From contig OY288256.1 of the NCBI GenBank assembly GCA_958450325.1, positions 49,990,953 through 50,054,952 of the forward strand: a stretch of DNA of 64,000 nucleotides, in the 5' to 3' direction. The position numbers were made by a program, and so were the translations under genes. Below the pieces are notes generated by a model. That model was not told the origin of the DNA and ran no database searches. It saw nothing but the letters and a program-made list of their open reading frames with translations. Positions 32,709 to 44,275 of this stretch are shown one piece after another; the stretch's first letter is position 1, and every line of letters begins with the position of its first letter. This DNA comes from Agrostemma githago (lineage: Eukaryota > Streptophyta > Magnoliopsida > Caryophyllales > Caryophyllaceae).

Positions 32709-32967
32709 CTTCCTCCGTTCCAACCATTTGTATACGTTTGCTTTATGCACGTACGTCGATACTCGTTTTCTTTTGTCTATAGATTTAGTTACGTGTTACG
32801 AAAAATTATAAAAATTTGATATTCATGATGTATTTTATTAGACAATTCAAACAAGATCTCACATGACTATCTTTTATATTATATATTAGAAGTTATATGA
32901 AAGATTCTCATCACTTATAAATAGTGTTAAAAAAACAAATGTATACTATTCGTTGGAACGGAGGAAG
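32709..32967. mobile_element. Stowaway MITE inside the foldback arm
   Basis: It starts CTTCCTCCGTTCCAACCA and ends with the inverse (TTGGAACGGAGGAAG), flanked by TA (32707-32708 and 32968-32969). This is the Tc1/mariner-type Stowaway signature. 259 bp, non-coding. Confidence 0.9.
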
Positions 32968-33109
32968 TACCAATTTCAATAAATCCGAGAATAATACGTA
33001 TTATTGGAGTAGTTAAACAAGAGTAGTATAAGTGAATTTATAACCTGTTACATCAGGTCACCTAATTAATATTTAACCTGCTACTTATCCTCCATCCTCC
33101 TCCTTAGAC

Positions 33110-33375
33110 ACGGATAACGGGTGAACTGTGTCGGGTCAGCTTTGGGTCAGGTCACTTTCGGGTTATAATAATCGGGTTGACTTCGGGTCGGATCGGATAA
33201 TTTCGGGTTCGGGTCATTCTCGGGTTTGCTGTTTTCAACCTTTTTAGGGATATCGACTAATTTTCTATAATAATACTCGGGTCAGTTTCGGGTTAGCTCG
33301 GGTCAAAATCATGCTACGGTTCGGGTGTCGGGTCGGTTTCGGTTTGGCTTATTCGAGTCGGGTCAGTTTTCTCAA
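33110..33375. repeat. Degenerate CGGGT-rich repeat array
   Basis: Many copies of TCGGGTCRG and TTTCGGGTY lie in one orientation, inside the foldback element. Such arrays occur as subterminal repeats of plant DNA transposons. Confidence 0.6.
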
Positions 33376-33921
33376 GTCTACTCCTCCTTACTCTTCTCCT
33401 TCATCCTCTCTCTTCATTACCCTTCATCCTTCTTCCGTTTTTTTCTATAAGTTTCGTTTAGATTAACGTGTTGATTTTGGTGTAGGATTGTGTTGTTAGT
33501 CAGATTTGGTGAGGTTGAAGGAAGAGGAAGACCGAAGACGTTAATGACGTTTAATGCCTCGTATACTGAGTAAGTGAAAAAGAGTGAACATTAAACAAAT
33601 TAAAGGCGAAAAAGCAAGGTGAACGAGTTCTATCGTTAACTGGTCATCTATACTACTCTGATTTAACTACTCCAAAAATATGTATTATTCTCAGATTTAT
33701 TAAAATTGGAATTATTTTCGGAAGACGCTCTATAATTGATATTATTGCTGTTAAATAAAATTAAAGGTGAAAAAAGAAGGTGGAAGGGTTCTACAGGTAA
33801 CCGGTCACCCATACTACTCTCGTTTAACTACTTCAATAATACGTATTATTCTCAGATTTATTAAAATTGATATTATTTTGGGAAGACGCCCTATAGTTGG
33901 TATTATTGTTGTTAAATAACC

Positions 33922-34048
33922 ATATATATTCCCCGATCATAATTAATTATCTCATTTCATGTATATATATCAGGAATATTTCATTGAAATGAGGTACTCC
34001 CTCCTATCAGGCCAGTCCTAACTATTTTGAGGCCATAAAAAAAAATGG
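33922..34048. other. Short spacer with possible hAT relic
   Basis: CAGGCCAGTCCTAACTATTTTGAGGCC at about 34016-34042 recalls a hAT-type end (CAGGGCYGGCC...). No partner is visible. Confidence 0.3.
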
Positions 34049-34227
34049 TTTTTCTAACGTGTGCCCAGTGGGCACACGTTAATATGTTAATTAAGGCAGG
34101 ATTAAAATGGATATCGTATAAGTATGGTAAATAAAGCGTAATATTTCAACTTCTCAGGATAATATCATTGTTAATCTTGCCTTAATTAAGTTACTAACAT
34201 GTGCCCACTGGGCACATGTTAGAAAAA
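34049..34227. mobile_element. MITE with self-palindromic ends, 179 bp
   Basis: The outer 50 bp are inverted repeats (TTTTTCTAAC ... GTTAGAAAAA). Each end is itself a palindrome around GTGCCCASTGGGCAC, so both a long hairpin and two small end hairpins can form. No TSD is clear. Confidence 0.75.
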
Positions 34228-34481
34228 TCGTAAAAGAAATGATAGAACGGATCCCTTAAAAAAAATCATAATTGTTGTTTTCACTATTTGCAATGATATC
34301 TTCCTCACACTTTCCTTAGGGCTATTATTTTCATCAATTACTAGTGTTAACCCATGCAAATTTTGCATAGATGATTATTAATATATTCGTCTCATTTTAC
34401 ACAATGTTACCTAGAAATTTACGTAGAAAGGTAAAACTCTAACACAAGAGTATGTGTTAATGTTAAAAAATGTAATGCAAT
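34228..34481. other. Intergenic spacer, nothing recognised
   Basis: AT-rich sequence without ORF or clear repeat. Confidence 0.4.
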
Positions 34482-35484
34482 CAGACCTGTCAAAAACTGA
34501 CCTGGCGCAAAAACCCAACCGAAAACCGTAGGAAAAAACCCAAAAAAAAACCCATCTGAAATTTACCCGACTCCAAAAGTGACTCGACTCGATAATGACC
34601 CAAATATTCTTGGTCAAAACCCGAAGCACCTATGACCCAACCCAAAAATAGGTAAACTAAAAATTATTAATATTATGGACAATTTTTTTTCAAAAATAGT
34701 AAGAAATATTTATTTATTTTCAAAATTTCAAAAATAAAATTCTTATAGATATATGTTTTAAATGATATGTTTATCAAAAAATTATTATAAAAAAAATTAA
34801 ATCAATAAATCGAATCAAGATTTGTCATATAGTGTTAACAATTTTCAAATAACAAAATGTCAGTATTTTCTATAGAAATGTTATATCAATGTATATTAAA
34901 ATATATATTAAACAAAACATGTTTATTCTTACTAATATCATATACTCCCTCCGATTACCTATTTTCTTCCCCTTTTCTTTTTGGGCTGAATTTGATTTTC
35001 TTCCCTCTTTCCATTTAAGAAAAGTTTTCCACTACTCATTAACTAATATAATATTCCTCTCTCCTACTTTTTCACCCCACTTTTTCTCATTTAATTAATA
35101 TAATATTCATCTCTCCTACTTTTCCATCCCACTTTTTCTCCTTTGATTAATATAATATTTCTCTCTCTTACTTTTTCATTCCACCTTCCATATTCTATTA
35201 ATATAATACTCACTCCTTATTTTCCTCCCAAAAAGAAAGGGGAAGAAAATAGGTAATTGGAGGGAGTATTAAATTAGATAATTTAGAAAATTAAGAATAA
35301 AATTATATTTACGATAAAAAAGAAGAAGACAATTAACATTTTCAAAATGCGTTAATAACTCGTATTTGAAACGAAACCCGACCTGAAACCCGTTAAAAAT
35401 CCTTATTTTCCAAACCTGGAATAGATTTGAACCGTATTTTACCCGAACGCGAAATCCGATCGCCCCGACCCGTTTGATAGGTCT
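34482..35484. mobile_element. Non-autonomous hAT-like element (tentative)
   Basis: The left end CAGACCTGTCAAAAACTGACC and right end (reverse) TAGACCTATCAAACGGGTCGG are related inverted ends. Both are followed inward by ACCCGA/CCCGAC-rich subterminal repeats. No transposase remains and the TSD is not clear. A Stowaway MITE has inserted within it. Confidence 0.55.
34945..35266. mobile_element. Stowaway MITE, 322 bp
   Basis: CTCCCTCCGATTACCTATTT is inverted at the other end, and TA flanks both sides. The interior has about three tandem units of TTAATATAATATTCATCTCTCCTAC type. A second copy of the family is at 53986-54308. Confidence 0.9.
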
Positions 35485-35850
35485 AATTTTTGCAGATGCA
35501 AATAAAAAACGTAGATTTTCAGTTAATTCATGACATCAAAAAAATGCACGCATTAATGAAACTGATCAATCACTAAATCACGGATGATAATGTCGAATTA
35601 ACAAACTGAGTAAAAAAAACCGATCGATTCCAAAAAAAAAAAACCTAATTAAGCGTGAGAAATATTTAATCTCAACTTATTGTTTTAATTTTTTGAAATT
35701 TCATTCAGGGTCAAAGTGGTGACCAGAGTCAATTTTCATATTACTTAAAAATTAGTGTGGTAGATACACATGGTTGTCTACTATAGCCATCTAGAGGTGA
35801 TGGAAAGGTAAATGAGGGTTTTTGAATGAAAAGCGGGAAGTAGAGCATTT
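35485..35850. other. AT-rich intergenic DNA
   Basis: No gene, MITE end or strong repeat recognised. Confidence 0.4.
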
Positions 35851-36044
35851 TGTTTCAAACCATTTTTTCATGAGATATCACAGATTTAGAAGATAACTAT
35901 TCCATTTAATTGGGATAGTTTTTTAAGCAAAATATCAAGGAACAGTTTGTTTCAAACCATTTTTTTATGAGATATAACAGGTTTTAGAGAATAAGTATTC
36001 TATTTGATGAGGATGGTTATTCAAGAAAATTATCAAAAGAGTTG
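35851..36044. repeat. 97-bp tandem duplication
   Basis: TGTTTCAAACCATTTTTT starts at 35851 and at 35948. The two units are about 80 percent alike. Confidence 0.8.
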
Positions 36045-37868
36045 TAGTTTTTTCAAGGTGACGACATCAACCTATACCAAATCTATAGTATTTGATGATG
36101 TCACCTAATCCATATTGATTGTTCTTTTAATAAATAAAAATGACAGTTGCAAAATACTTTGCAATTAAATTAGGTGTGTGAACTTACTTTGGATCCTCAA
36201 GAAATTATTGTTCTTTTGTTATCATTAACCTCATATATGAGATCGATAATCTCAACTTCAGCTATGACATCTATAATATAATGTGAATACATAATTATTT
36301 TCTTTTGTATAAGATTTGTAAAAATTTAATGCATTTGTCCGTGGTATGCCTATGAAAAATCTGTCATCAAGTTTATTACTTATGATGTCATCGAAACTCA
36401 CTAAATTAAGACCGTGTTGTAGTAAGCCATCATCTTTTATCTCTTCAACAATTGATATTGATCATAATCTCAAACGACATGGGTGTGGTGTTGCTATATT
36501 GTATCCATTGTTGAGCATGATCTGAAATCTGCCAATGTTGTAGCATTTTCCTTCATCAATTTTTCCATAAGAATTGAATCGAAGCCTTTGTTTCTGTCAT
36601 TTGAATAACGTCTCCCTTCAAAAGTGTTTAAGGTAATTAATTGCATTTATCTATGGTGTGTGATATATAGTAAAATGAATAACATGTAATTAAAAATGTT
36701 TTTTCGTTATCAATTCATGTAATTACCTCTTCATCAACCAATAATATCTTTAGAGGTACATAGTCTTCTACTCCCTTGTTGCTTAAGTTCTCTTTTTTCT
36801 AATTTTCGAACAATTCCTCCTTTCAAATGGACGCCAAATACTCCTCTTTTTATTTTACTAATTATTATTTTTTGGGTTGCTCGTAACATTTTGATATTAT
36901 TTTTCTTGGTGTTTTGAATGACAACTACTGCTATTAAATGAGGTATTTATAACTTAAGATAAGTGGCTTTTTTGGTAGGGGTCATGGATAATTAATGATG
37001 TTAGTTTTTAAAAATTAATAATATTAGTGGGGGTCATGGGTAGTTAACTTATGAAGTTAACTAATTTAGCTGTTAATCTTTATTAATTTATATTGTTTGA
37101 CTAAGAATTACTTTGTGGTTAATCTTTATTAATCTTTACTATATTAATCTGTTATTTGTATGCAGATTGAGATTGACGATGATGAATATTAATTTATACT
37201 GTTTGACTAAGAGTTATTTTGTAGTTACGTTTTGCCACCCCGACGTTATTGGTTTGGCGACATTTAGTGTAATCATCTATAAATAATAATAGATGAGTTA
37301 ACGTTATGCCACCATAATAAATTCGTAACGGCGGCAACTCGTAATCAAAATAAAATAAAATTGTTAAGTTAAAATGTCCGGTAGCTTACGTGTTGCAACC
37401 CTAATAAAGCGGAGAATGTTGCAGTCGTAATTGTTATCAACTTATAATTTAACAATTTTGAAATTCTCGGTGACGATTGATTTTTTTTTTCAGATCTGAG
37501 AGAATTAGTTTATACTACATATCACATTGTACGGAGTATATTTCATCTTTAATAATTATATTTATCGCCATATTTATTTATATTTACATTTGTAATTTTT
37601 AATGTATAAGAATAATTATGTTATTTGTAAATTTGTAATATATAGGAAAATTGGGTATACTACTTATTTACTTAATTTAGATCTAAAGTTATTTGTAAAT
37701 TTTGTACGTGAAAGGGTTGTTATTAGGCAAAATAAACTAATCAAAAGAGTAGTTTTTTCAAGATGATATCATCATGACATCATTCCATACCAATTTTACA
37801 TTAATTGCTGATGTCATCCACACTAAGATGGTTGTTCTTTTAATAAGTAGAGGATGTTTCTAACAAAA
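36045..37868. other. AT-rich intergenic DNA with dispersed repeats
   Basis: No convincing coding region. A roughly 95-bp segment at 36045-36140 (GTAGTTTTTTCAAGGTGACG...TTGTTCTTTTAATAAAT) recurs, diverged, at 37748-37845. Partial local repeats of TTAATCTTTATTAATYTATA lie near 37075-37195. The repeat pair may mark the ends of an old element. Confidence 0.45.
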
Positions 37869-38046
37869 AAAATATTCCAATAACATCTTGTTATTATGAT
37901 TTTATTAAATTTCTTTCCCCCAGTGTAAACACGATTGTGAAGGCATCCAAAACAATTCCAAAATCTCCTCCAAAAACTTCGACAACAAGAATCGAACCCG
38001 CGACCACCAAGGACAATCCCACAAACACATACCACTGATCCAAGAC
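37869..38046 (-). mobile_element. tRNA-derived SINE-like element
   Basis: On the minus strand an A-box-like AGTGGTATGTG at about 38027-38037 is followed by a B-box-like GGGTTCGATTC at about 37989-37999. A unique body and a tail of AT-rich text follow. The last 42 bases (37869-37910) recur exactly or nearly so at 54726-54767, as expected for a shared SINE 3' end. The ORF here is not a gene. Confidence 0.55.
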
Positions 38047-38060
38047 ATCAATTAGTGTTC

Positions 38061-38570
38061 AATTTGTAGAAAATAGATATAGTAGGCTATTCACATACCG
38101 AGAATGAGTGTAGATTAGCCTCGAAAATTGTAGTGTTTCTTCCACTTAAATTAGCCTCGAAAATTGTCCTACGTTGGAGAACTAAATGAAGTTAATTACT
38201 GCAACGAAAAACGTAGTAGCTTTCTTGAAAAAACCCATTAATTAACTTACTTTTAACCCTAAACTCTTGCAGATTCATATAACCAAAAAACCAGTTTCGA
38301 TTCACCACCAATCTCTCAAATTTGAAAAATCAACATCCTCTTCTTCATATACTGCTATTTGTTTTTCATTCATATTCTATTTTTTTGAAGATTCGTTCTC
38401 ATATTCTTCCATATGAGTGTCGGTTCATTCATATTGTCAATTTGAAGATTCTTGCCAAGGTAAATTAATATAATTTTTATTCTTAATTTATTTAATTTTT
38501 TATTTGTTTTGATTTCAGAAGTGTGATCTAATTCTGTTGTTTTACGCTATATTTCTACCATGAACGTTGC
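38061..38570. repeat. Tandem duplication, unit 1 (510 bp)
   Basis: AATTTGTAGAAAATAGATAT starts at 38061 and at 38571. Unit 2 runs 38571-38733, is split by the LTR element 38734-52244, and resumes at 52250-52590. Each unit contains TTTAACCCTAAACTCTTGCAG, a pyrimidine-rich leader-like part, a splice-donor-like CCAAG/GTAAAT and acceptor-like GATTTCAG/AAG. It looks like a 5' leader with an intron, of an unknown gene or transposon. Confidence 0.8.
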
Positions 38571-38733
38571 AATTTGTAGAAAATAGATATAGTAAGCTAT
38601 TCACATACCGAGAATGAGTGTAGATTAGCCTTGAAAATTGTACTGTTTCTTCCACTTAAATTAACCTCGAAAATTGTCCTACGTTGGAGAACTAAATGAA
38701 GTTAATTACTGCAACGAAAAACGTAGTAGCTTT

Positions 38734-39457
38734 TGTTTTGGTAAAAATTTACCGGGTTACGATTTAAGTTGAGGGTTAAAGTGATCGGACTAACGTTTCA
38801 CGAACTAATAGAATGAATCGAATCTGCGAATGAACGAATGACGAAAGAAAACAAAGAGACACAAAAATTGGTGAAGCGGAAACCCAATGTGGGAAAAACC
38901 GCGGGGGGAGTCGGAATCCCGCCAAATGTCTACTATGACGAAGGGAATGAATACAGAGTACAAGTATTGATTTCGGATTAGTGGGAGTATATTTTGCTAG
39001 TATGCTTCGTATTCTAGGGTTGAAGTATGCTGAAAGTGAGTTGAATGATCTCTGTGTTGTCGTTCTCGCGCTTATATCTACCCTTTTTCCCCTTAGCCGT
39101 TGTCTCTAACGTCCTCCTTCCTTCTCTCCTAATTTCTCTCCTCCTCTGGTGGAACTGTCCCTAGAATTTAGGGGTTTGTTGGGTTGACCCAGTCCTTGGC
39201 TTGGGATAGGGTTCTTTCTAGTGTTGGACTATCTTCGGCTCACTTCTGGACTTGGCTGCTGCTTGGCCCAATTCCACTACTGGACTTTGTTCTCGTGTGA
39301 CTTTGCTGACTTTCTCTTGTATCGGGTTTCCAACTTTTACGACTTTGACTCTTGACTTTCGGATGTTATTCCGTAGTTTCTTCGTATATGATCCTTTGAC
39401 TTTTTGACCGTAAGTATTCCACGTCATTTCTTGAGGATGCGGAATTTATCCCAAACA
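38734..39457 (-). repeat. Third Tat element, 3' LTR (724 bp)
   Basis: Starts TGTTTTGGTAAAAATTTACC, which is itself nearly palindromic, and ends CCCAAACA. Pairs with 51520-52244. Confidence 0.92.
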
Positions 39458-39470
39458 AATGCCCCCAAAT
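39458..39470 (-). promoter_or_regulatory. Polypurine tract of third Tat element
   Basis: On the minus strand AAATTTGGGGGCATT abuts the 3' LTR. Confidence 0.65.
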
Positions 39471-39821
39471 TTCCGACTAACTTCATCTTAGGCGGGAATT
39501 TTTGTTTGTGTTCGTTGCACATAATTCTGGTGACGATTTTTTTCTTCGTAGAGTTTGTCCCTCAGTCTACTTCTCTCGTTTCCCTAAATGACTCTTCTCC
39601 TCCCCTCATTATTACTTGCGTTTTCCCACACCATCTCCTCTTCACTACTTACTTTCCCCCTCCCTCTCTACTTACTTCTGCTCCCTCTACCTCTCTCTAA
39701 AATCCGAACCCCTTTCAAAATTCAAACCACTTCCATCTTCCCGATTCTTACCGTCCACTGCCGTTGTCGTGCTTGATCAGGTGACTTTCTTCTCTCCTTA
39801 CTCATTTCTTTCGTCTTTCCC

Positions 39822-41764
39822 ATGGCTCCCAAGTTGAACCGCAAAAAATCCCCTCTTCCTTCTTCTACTTCTTCGCTGTCGTCGCCGACGACGTTTACTC
39901 CCTCTTCTATTCTGGGTGCAAAACACTATTGTGACTCCAACTTTTTGGAGGATGATCTCCCTTTTGTAAGAGAGATCTTTGGTTTTGGCGAAGGGGTAGT
40001 AATTCACATCCCTTCTTCGGGGCAAAGGGCGGACTTCATCCGACCAGGATGGGTCTGCATGTATGCTTACCCATTCCTTCTGGGCTTGCACTTCCCCTTC
40101 CCTTCAATCGTCCAAGAACTTCTGACCTACTATAGATTCGCCCCTTGTTAACTAGCCCCCCACACCTGGCGGGTACTGCTGTCCTTCTGTGTCTTAAACT
40201 GTCGCCATCGGAAGAGTTTCTCCTTGGGTGATGTCGGCGCCATATTCCAGGTGAGGCCCCTGGGGTGTGGTCAAGTGACAATGCGGGTGAAAGATAAATG
40301 CTTTCCTGGCATAGTTTTTCCAGCCAATCCCCCTGACGCTGAGTGGTTCAAAGATTTCATCTTTGTGAAGGCTGATTCCCTCTCCCCTCTCCCTCACGAT
40401 TATCTATTTTCTAAGTGGGGGGACACCACAGGTACTTGTCATGCCCCCAATCTTTAGACTTCATTGCACACTTACGACTCCTACTGACTCCATGTTGTAG
40501 GTTTGCAGCAGCCTGAGAAGGTGACGTCCATTCTCGCCTTAGCCCCTCAACTCTCCACCCTCAGTCCAGAGCAGCTTGTTTTCAACAACCTCTTCGTTCC
40601 CTCTCGTAACGGCACTTGTCCCCCTTTCGCTGACTCCATGTCTCCTGGTGAGGGATATTCTGCTGAGTAGATTTGTGCTTTACTTTCTCTTCTTCTTTCT
40701 CTGTGACTTATTCTGTACCTCTGCTTCCATTAGGCAATTCAAAAGCTCCTATGACCTTGGACCGGGTCAGAGCCAGAAGGAAAAGCATGGCTACTCGCTC
40801 GTCTTCTAGGATGGGCTCTGGTTCTTCTCCTGCTCCTTCCACCAGCTCAAAGAGGAAGCGCAGTCTCTCCCCCTCAGCACGGGTTGATTCTTCAGAGGGG
40901 ACACCTGTGATTCATGTGCCTGACTCCCCTCAACCCTCTGCTCCACATTCCGCTAAGGGTGGTCCCGACGATGTTGTGATGACCTTTCCTAGGGATTTTG
41001 GGACCATCAGGAATTTGTCGAACCTATCTCTCCTGGATCAGTTTCTCTTCCCTGGCTCTGAGGCCGTGATGGCTAGAGAGCCTCTTATCGAGACGGCAGC
41101 CCATGTCGCCGCTCACGCTTTTGAGGTGATTCTATTTTCCTGGCTTCGAGTTAATTTTAACTTAGATTGCATTACTGACTGTTGCTGTGTTGATCAGACT
41201 CTCCAGATGGGTCTCTTCTTGAAAGCTGGCATATCCCACCTCATGGACTTGGGGAGCCGACTTCAGTCGGACAATGCTCGTTTGCTGGAGGAGGCTAATC
41301 ATGCCAAGGAGGAGGCTGCCAGGTTGAAGATGGAGTTGGCTCAGGCTCAAGGACTGCTGGCTGAGGAGAGGGGACACAAAGCTGCTGAGGAGGAGGCGAA
41401 GGCTGAGCTCGCCCAGGCCCAGAAGGTCAATTCTGAGCTCCAAGAGAAGGTGGCTGGCTTGCAGGAGCAGATGGAGGGAGCCCTCAGCTGGTCGGCTCTT
41501 AGCACTGAAATCCAGATGGTTAGTGACTACTCCAAGGGGAAGCATGTGAGCTAGGACTTGGCCGCCCTGGAGAGAAGGATGGAGGTGGAGTTCCCTAATG
41601 GCTTCAATCTGGAGATGCTCGCCGGTGCTGAGGAGGAGGCGGTTGATGAGTCAGTTTCCTCTCCTCCAGCAGCTCAGAAGGTACCCGGGCCGGTGGATGC
41701 AAGTGCTGAGATTGCTGTGGTGGAGCCTCTTGCCAGCCTTCATCCTGAGGGAGATGTTATCTAG
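39822..41764 (+). pseudogene. Antisense Transposase_28-like gene with coiled coil
   Basis: The gene lies opposite to gag-pol. Exon 1 (39822-40431) encodes a basic Ser/Pro start and then a domain like Pfam Transposase_28 (putative gypsy-type transposon; text PGWVCMYAYPFLLGLHFPFP and LLTYYRFAPC). A TAA at 40149-40151 interrupts it where a Gln codon (CAA) is expected, and the frame then stays open. Introns are likely at 40432-40500 and 41126-41197; one or two more lie near 40620-40735. The later exon (about 40736-41554) has a Ser/Lys-rich linker, then a long Ala/Glu/Leu coiled coil (41240-41500). A TAG at 41552-41554 precedes more open frame to 41764. Despite the domain name, no transposase catalytic site is visible. 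Two nonsense codons make this copy a pseudogene. Confidence 0.72.
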
Positions 41765-42346
41765 GCTGTTCAGACTCTTATGTTAATTTTCTGTTGCTTC
41801 CTGCCCTGTGTGGCAGAAAAACTTATTTTGTTAAAAATTTGATTTACTCTGAATTTACTTCTGCTCAGGGGGGCAGAATATCTGGATTTTTATCTCTGCT
41901 CAAGGGAGTAGAGTGTTTTTGAACTTGCTTGGATACAATGCTTTTATTGCTTATCTGCTTACTTAAATATGTTTCTGTGTTTGATTTGCTGTTTGTTGCT
42001 GTCATCTGTTGTTGCATGCCTTTGTTTTGTGTGGTCGACCTTTGATAGGTGGTGGCCTGGGGTTTTGTTTGCCCACTCAGTCGGAGGTGCCACGCTTTGC
42101 GTGAGTGCTAAGTGGCGCAGGAGACTGTGATGTCCTGGTTGTAATCACTTAGCACAAGACGCACGCCTTCTGTAGAAGTTATACACTCCACCAGATCAGT
42201 TGTCAATTTTAGTTGAAGAAGTTTGGCAAAAAATGTCATGTTGTAAAAAATGTTGCGTGAGGGGGAATCACATTTCGGAAAAAGTGTGAAGGGGGAAGAT
42301 TCAATTTTAGTGGTATATAAAAAAAATTGAGTTTTGCAAACATATG
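41765..42346. other. 3' flank of antisense gene
   Basis: T-rich sequence with repeated TCTGCTCAGGGGGGCAGA and TCTGCTCAAGGGAGTAGA (about 41858-41912), perhaps a 3' UTR. Nothing else recognised. Confidence 0.4.
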
Positions 42347-43029
42347 TGTTCCGGTATCGGAATCAATTAACCGGACTTCGAATCCGGGTCTTTGATGTTT
42401 GTATGTTGCTCGATTGATCTTACAATCCTCTCCTTATTCTTACTCCACGGGTCGGACCTTCCCGGCGGATTGAGCCTGCTCCCTGCACACAAAGCGCACA
42501 GGGCCTCGGAGGTTGTCCGAGGAAACCCTCTCCGATGCCTAAGTCAGTCCGTGAATGCCTTAACGAACCTAGTTCGTGAGGAGCTAGGTGGCGTTTTTAG
42601 AGTAAGAGTCTAGAGAGAGAAAATCCAACCCTTTGAAAGTAGGAGAAAGGGAAGTATTTATACCTTCCCCCAAGAGAGAGAGAAGGGAGGGAAAAGAGCG
42701 GGAGAATGGGTGGATGGCAAAGCGACACGTGAGTCTATTTTGTCCAGTCATTCTCACTTACCTTAGGCAAAATGACGGAGGGGCCCCTGGTAACCCCTGG
42801 CCCTGCCTGGGGAGAAGTTTCCTGGAGACAGGCGGGCAAGGGGTCTTGAAGGCTCTGCACGGTAGGCCGCATCCCCCTGCTGGGCAGACGAATGCCTGAA
42901 GTTACCCCCTTGGGGGGTCCTTGGTGATTTATCCTGTCAGCCCCTTGGGCAGGCTCCCCGATCTTTCGGGTCGGGTCATCTTGGGGCCTGCTTGGCAGGC
43001 GGCCTGACGAAGGTTACCGACCCTCATCA
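42347..43029 (-). repeat. LTR of the non-autonomous element (left)
   Basis: Matches 44276-44958 with about eleven substitutions. The left end of the interior (43030 on) starts with GGCCCTCGCC, whose minus strand GGCGAGGGCC is a weak purine tract. Confidence 0.92.
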
Positions 43030-43313
43030 ATTGGCCCTCGCCGGCTGAGGGGAAGCAGGGCTTCCCCCTAGCAGGCGAATTCTTTGATTTAGATGGTGGG
43101 AGGTTGACTTGTTGGCTTCACTTTTGCATTTAATGCGTCGCATGTTCCCGAGGGACGGAGCTTAATTGCATTGGGCATGAAAAGAGTGTGGATGTCTTTT
43201 GGTCATGATTGCTTTTCATGCTAAGCGAATTTTTGGGCAGCGTGCTCGCTTAATGATTGGTTGTACTTCCTGCCGAGATGGTTGGAGTGCCATTAATGCA
43301 TTGTTTTTGCTCT

Positions 43314-43322
43314 TGTATAAAT
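43314..43322 (+). promoter_or_regulatory. TATA box of nested antisense gene
   Basis: TGTATAAAT lies about 65 bp upstream of ATG 43384, with a pyrimidine-rich leader CCTTCCTTTTTCTTCTC. Confidence 0.6.
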
Positions 43323-43383
43323 TTTGGCCCTTTTGCCATTTTCATAACCCATCTTCAACCTTCCTTTTTCTTCTCAAAGAAGT

Positions 43384-44064
43384 ATGTCTTGGATTACGAG
43401 AATATTTTTTCGCTGTGGGGCTCGTGTGGTTGCCCGTCGTTTAAAGGGGGGCTGGAGGTTGAGGTACCACAGGGCATCTTTCCTTGCCCTGCGCCGCAGC
43501 CGGCGATTCCGTACTCGATCTCGCCAAAATCTCAGGAGGAGAGCACATACCAGGGCGGGCAAGCGTCCAAAGAGGCCCTCTCCAGCTGGTCCTAGGTTCA
43601 AGCGCTGCCCCCAGGCGGGGGTTGCTTTGACAGGGGATGCCATGAGTGTTTCCCCTGGTTACACCCTGAGCAGTTCGATTCTAACTGTTTTGAACTGACT
43701 TCGTCCCCTGAGTCAGGCCCTTCCTCTCCCCCGACGAGGAAGGGGGGTTGCGGCTCCTGCGACAATGCTGAGACAGTTCCCTATGGCAGGGACTGGGACA
43801 TTAGCAGTCGCGATTCTGGGGACAGTGACGGCTAGGATTACTCTTCTGGTTGGAACGAAGATGACGGCCCTGATGACCCCTTCAAAGACTCCGATGACTG
43901 GGATTGGGGATCTGATGTAGGGGGTATAACAGCCCTGGGGATTATTCCCCAGGTTTTGATGATGACTAGGCCTGCCTATGGTATGCAGGCAGGTTTAGCT
44001 AGATTCTCTGGCTCTTTTTGTAACTTGGTCTTGGTTTGTAATTTGGCCCTTTCTGGGCTTTTTT
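43384..44064 (+). pseudogene. Antisense basic/acidic ORF, unknown function
   Basis: The first 104 codons (43384-43698) are very Arg-rich (RRLKGGWRLRYHR, RRSRRFRTRSRQNLRRR), like a nucleic-acid-binding or nuclear-localising segment. Near 43675 a shift to another frame opens a Ser/Pro then Asp/Ser/Trp-rich acidic stretch (SSPESGPSSPPTRKGG, then DDPFKDSDDWDWGSD). A TAG lies at about 43833, and the frame ends with a hydrophobic tail near 44064, followed by AATGAAAAG. A basic half joined to an acidic half suggests one gene broken by a frameshift. I recognise no family. It is the only gene-like unit of this mobile element. Confidence 0.5.
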
Positions 44065-44255
44065 AATGAAAAGATCAGGCGGGTTTTTACTTTTGTTGTT
44101 TGTTTGTGTTTGTTTTTTACTTTTGTTGGTGGAACTGCTGGGCCCGCCCCTGAACTGGCGTTGACGATTTCAGGCATGATCTATTATAACTGGCTAATTT
44201 TGTATTTGAGAATGGTTGATTTTGTGGGTAATTTCGTGGGTACAACCGTACTCTT

Positions 44256-44272
44256 CCCCACAGACGGCGCCA
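44256..44272 (-). promoter_or_regulatory. Primer-binding site of nested element
   Basis: TGGCGCCGTCTGTGGGG on the minus strand, directly inside the LTR at 44276-44958. It fixes the element's orientation as minus. Confidence 0.75.
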
Positions 44273-44275
44273 AAT

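Noticed and set aside
37985..38000. tRNA gene because of the GGTTCGA-like B-box
   Set aside because: No cloverleaf or anticodon arm; better explained as a SINE-like element.
39404..39837. Ser/Leu/Pro-rich plus-strand ORFs upstream of the antisense gene
   Set aside because: Pyrimidine-rich leader sequence in several frames; no domain.
42392..42899. Plus-strand ORFs repeated at 44321-44828
   Set aside because: They are duplicated because they lie in the two LTRs of the nested element; no known protein.
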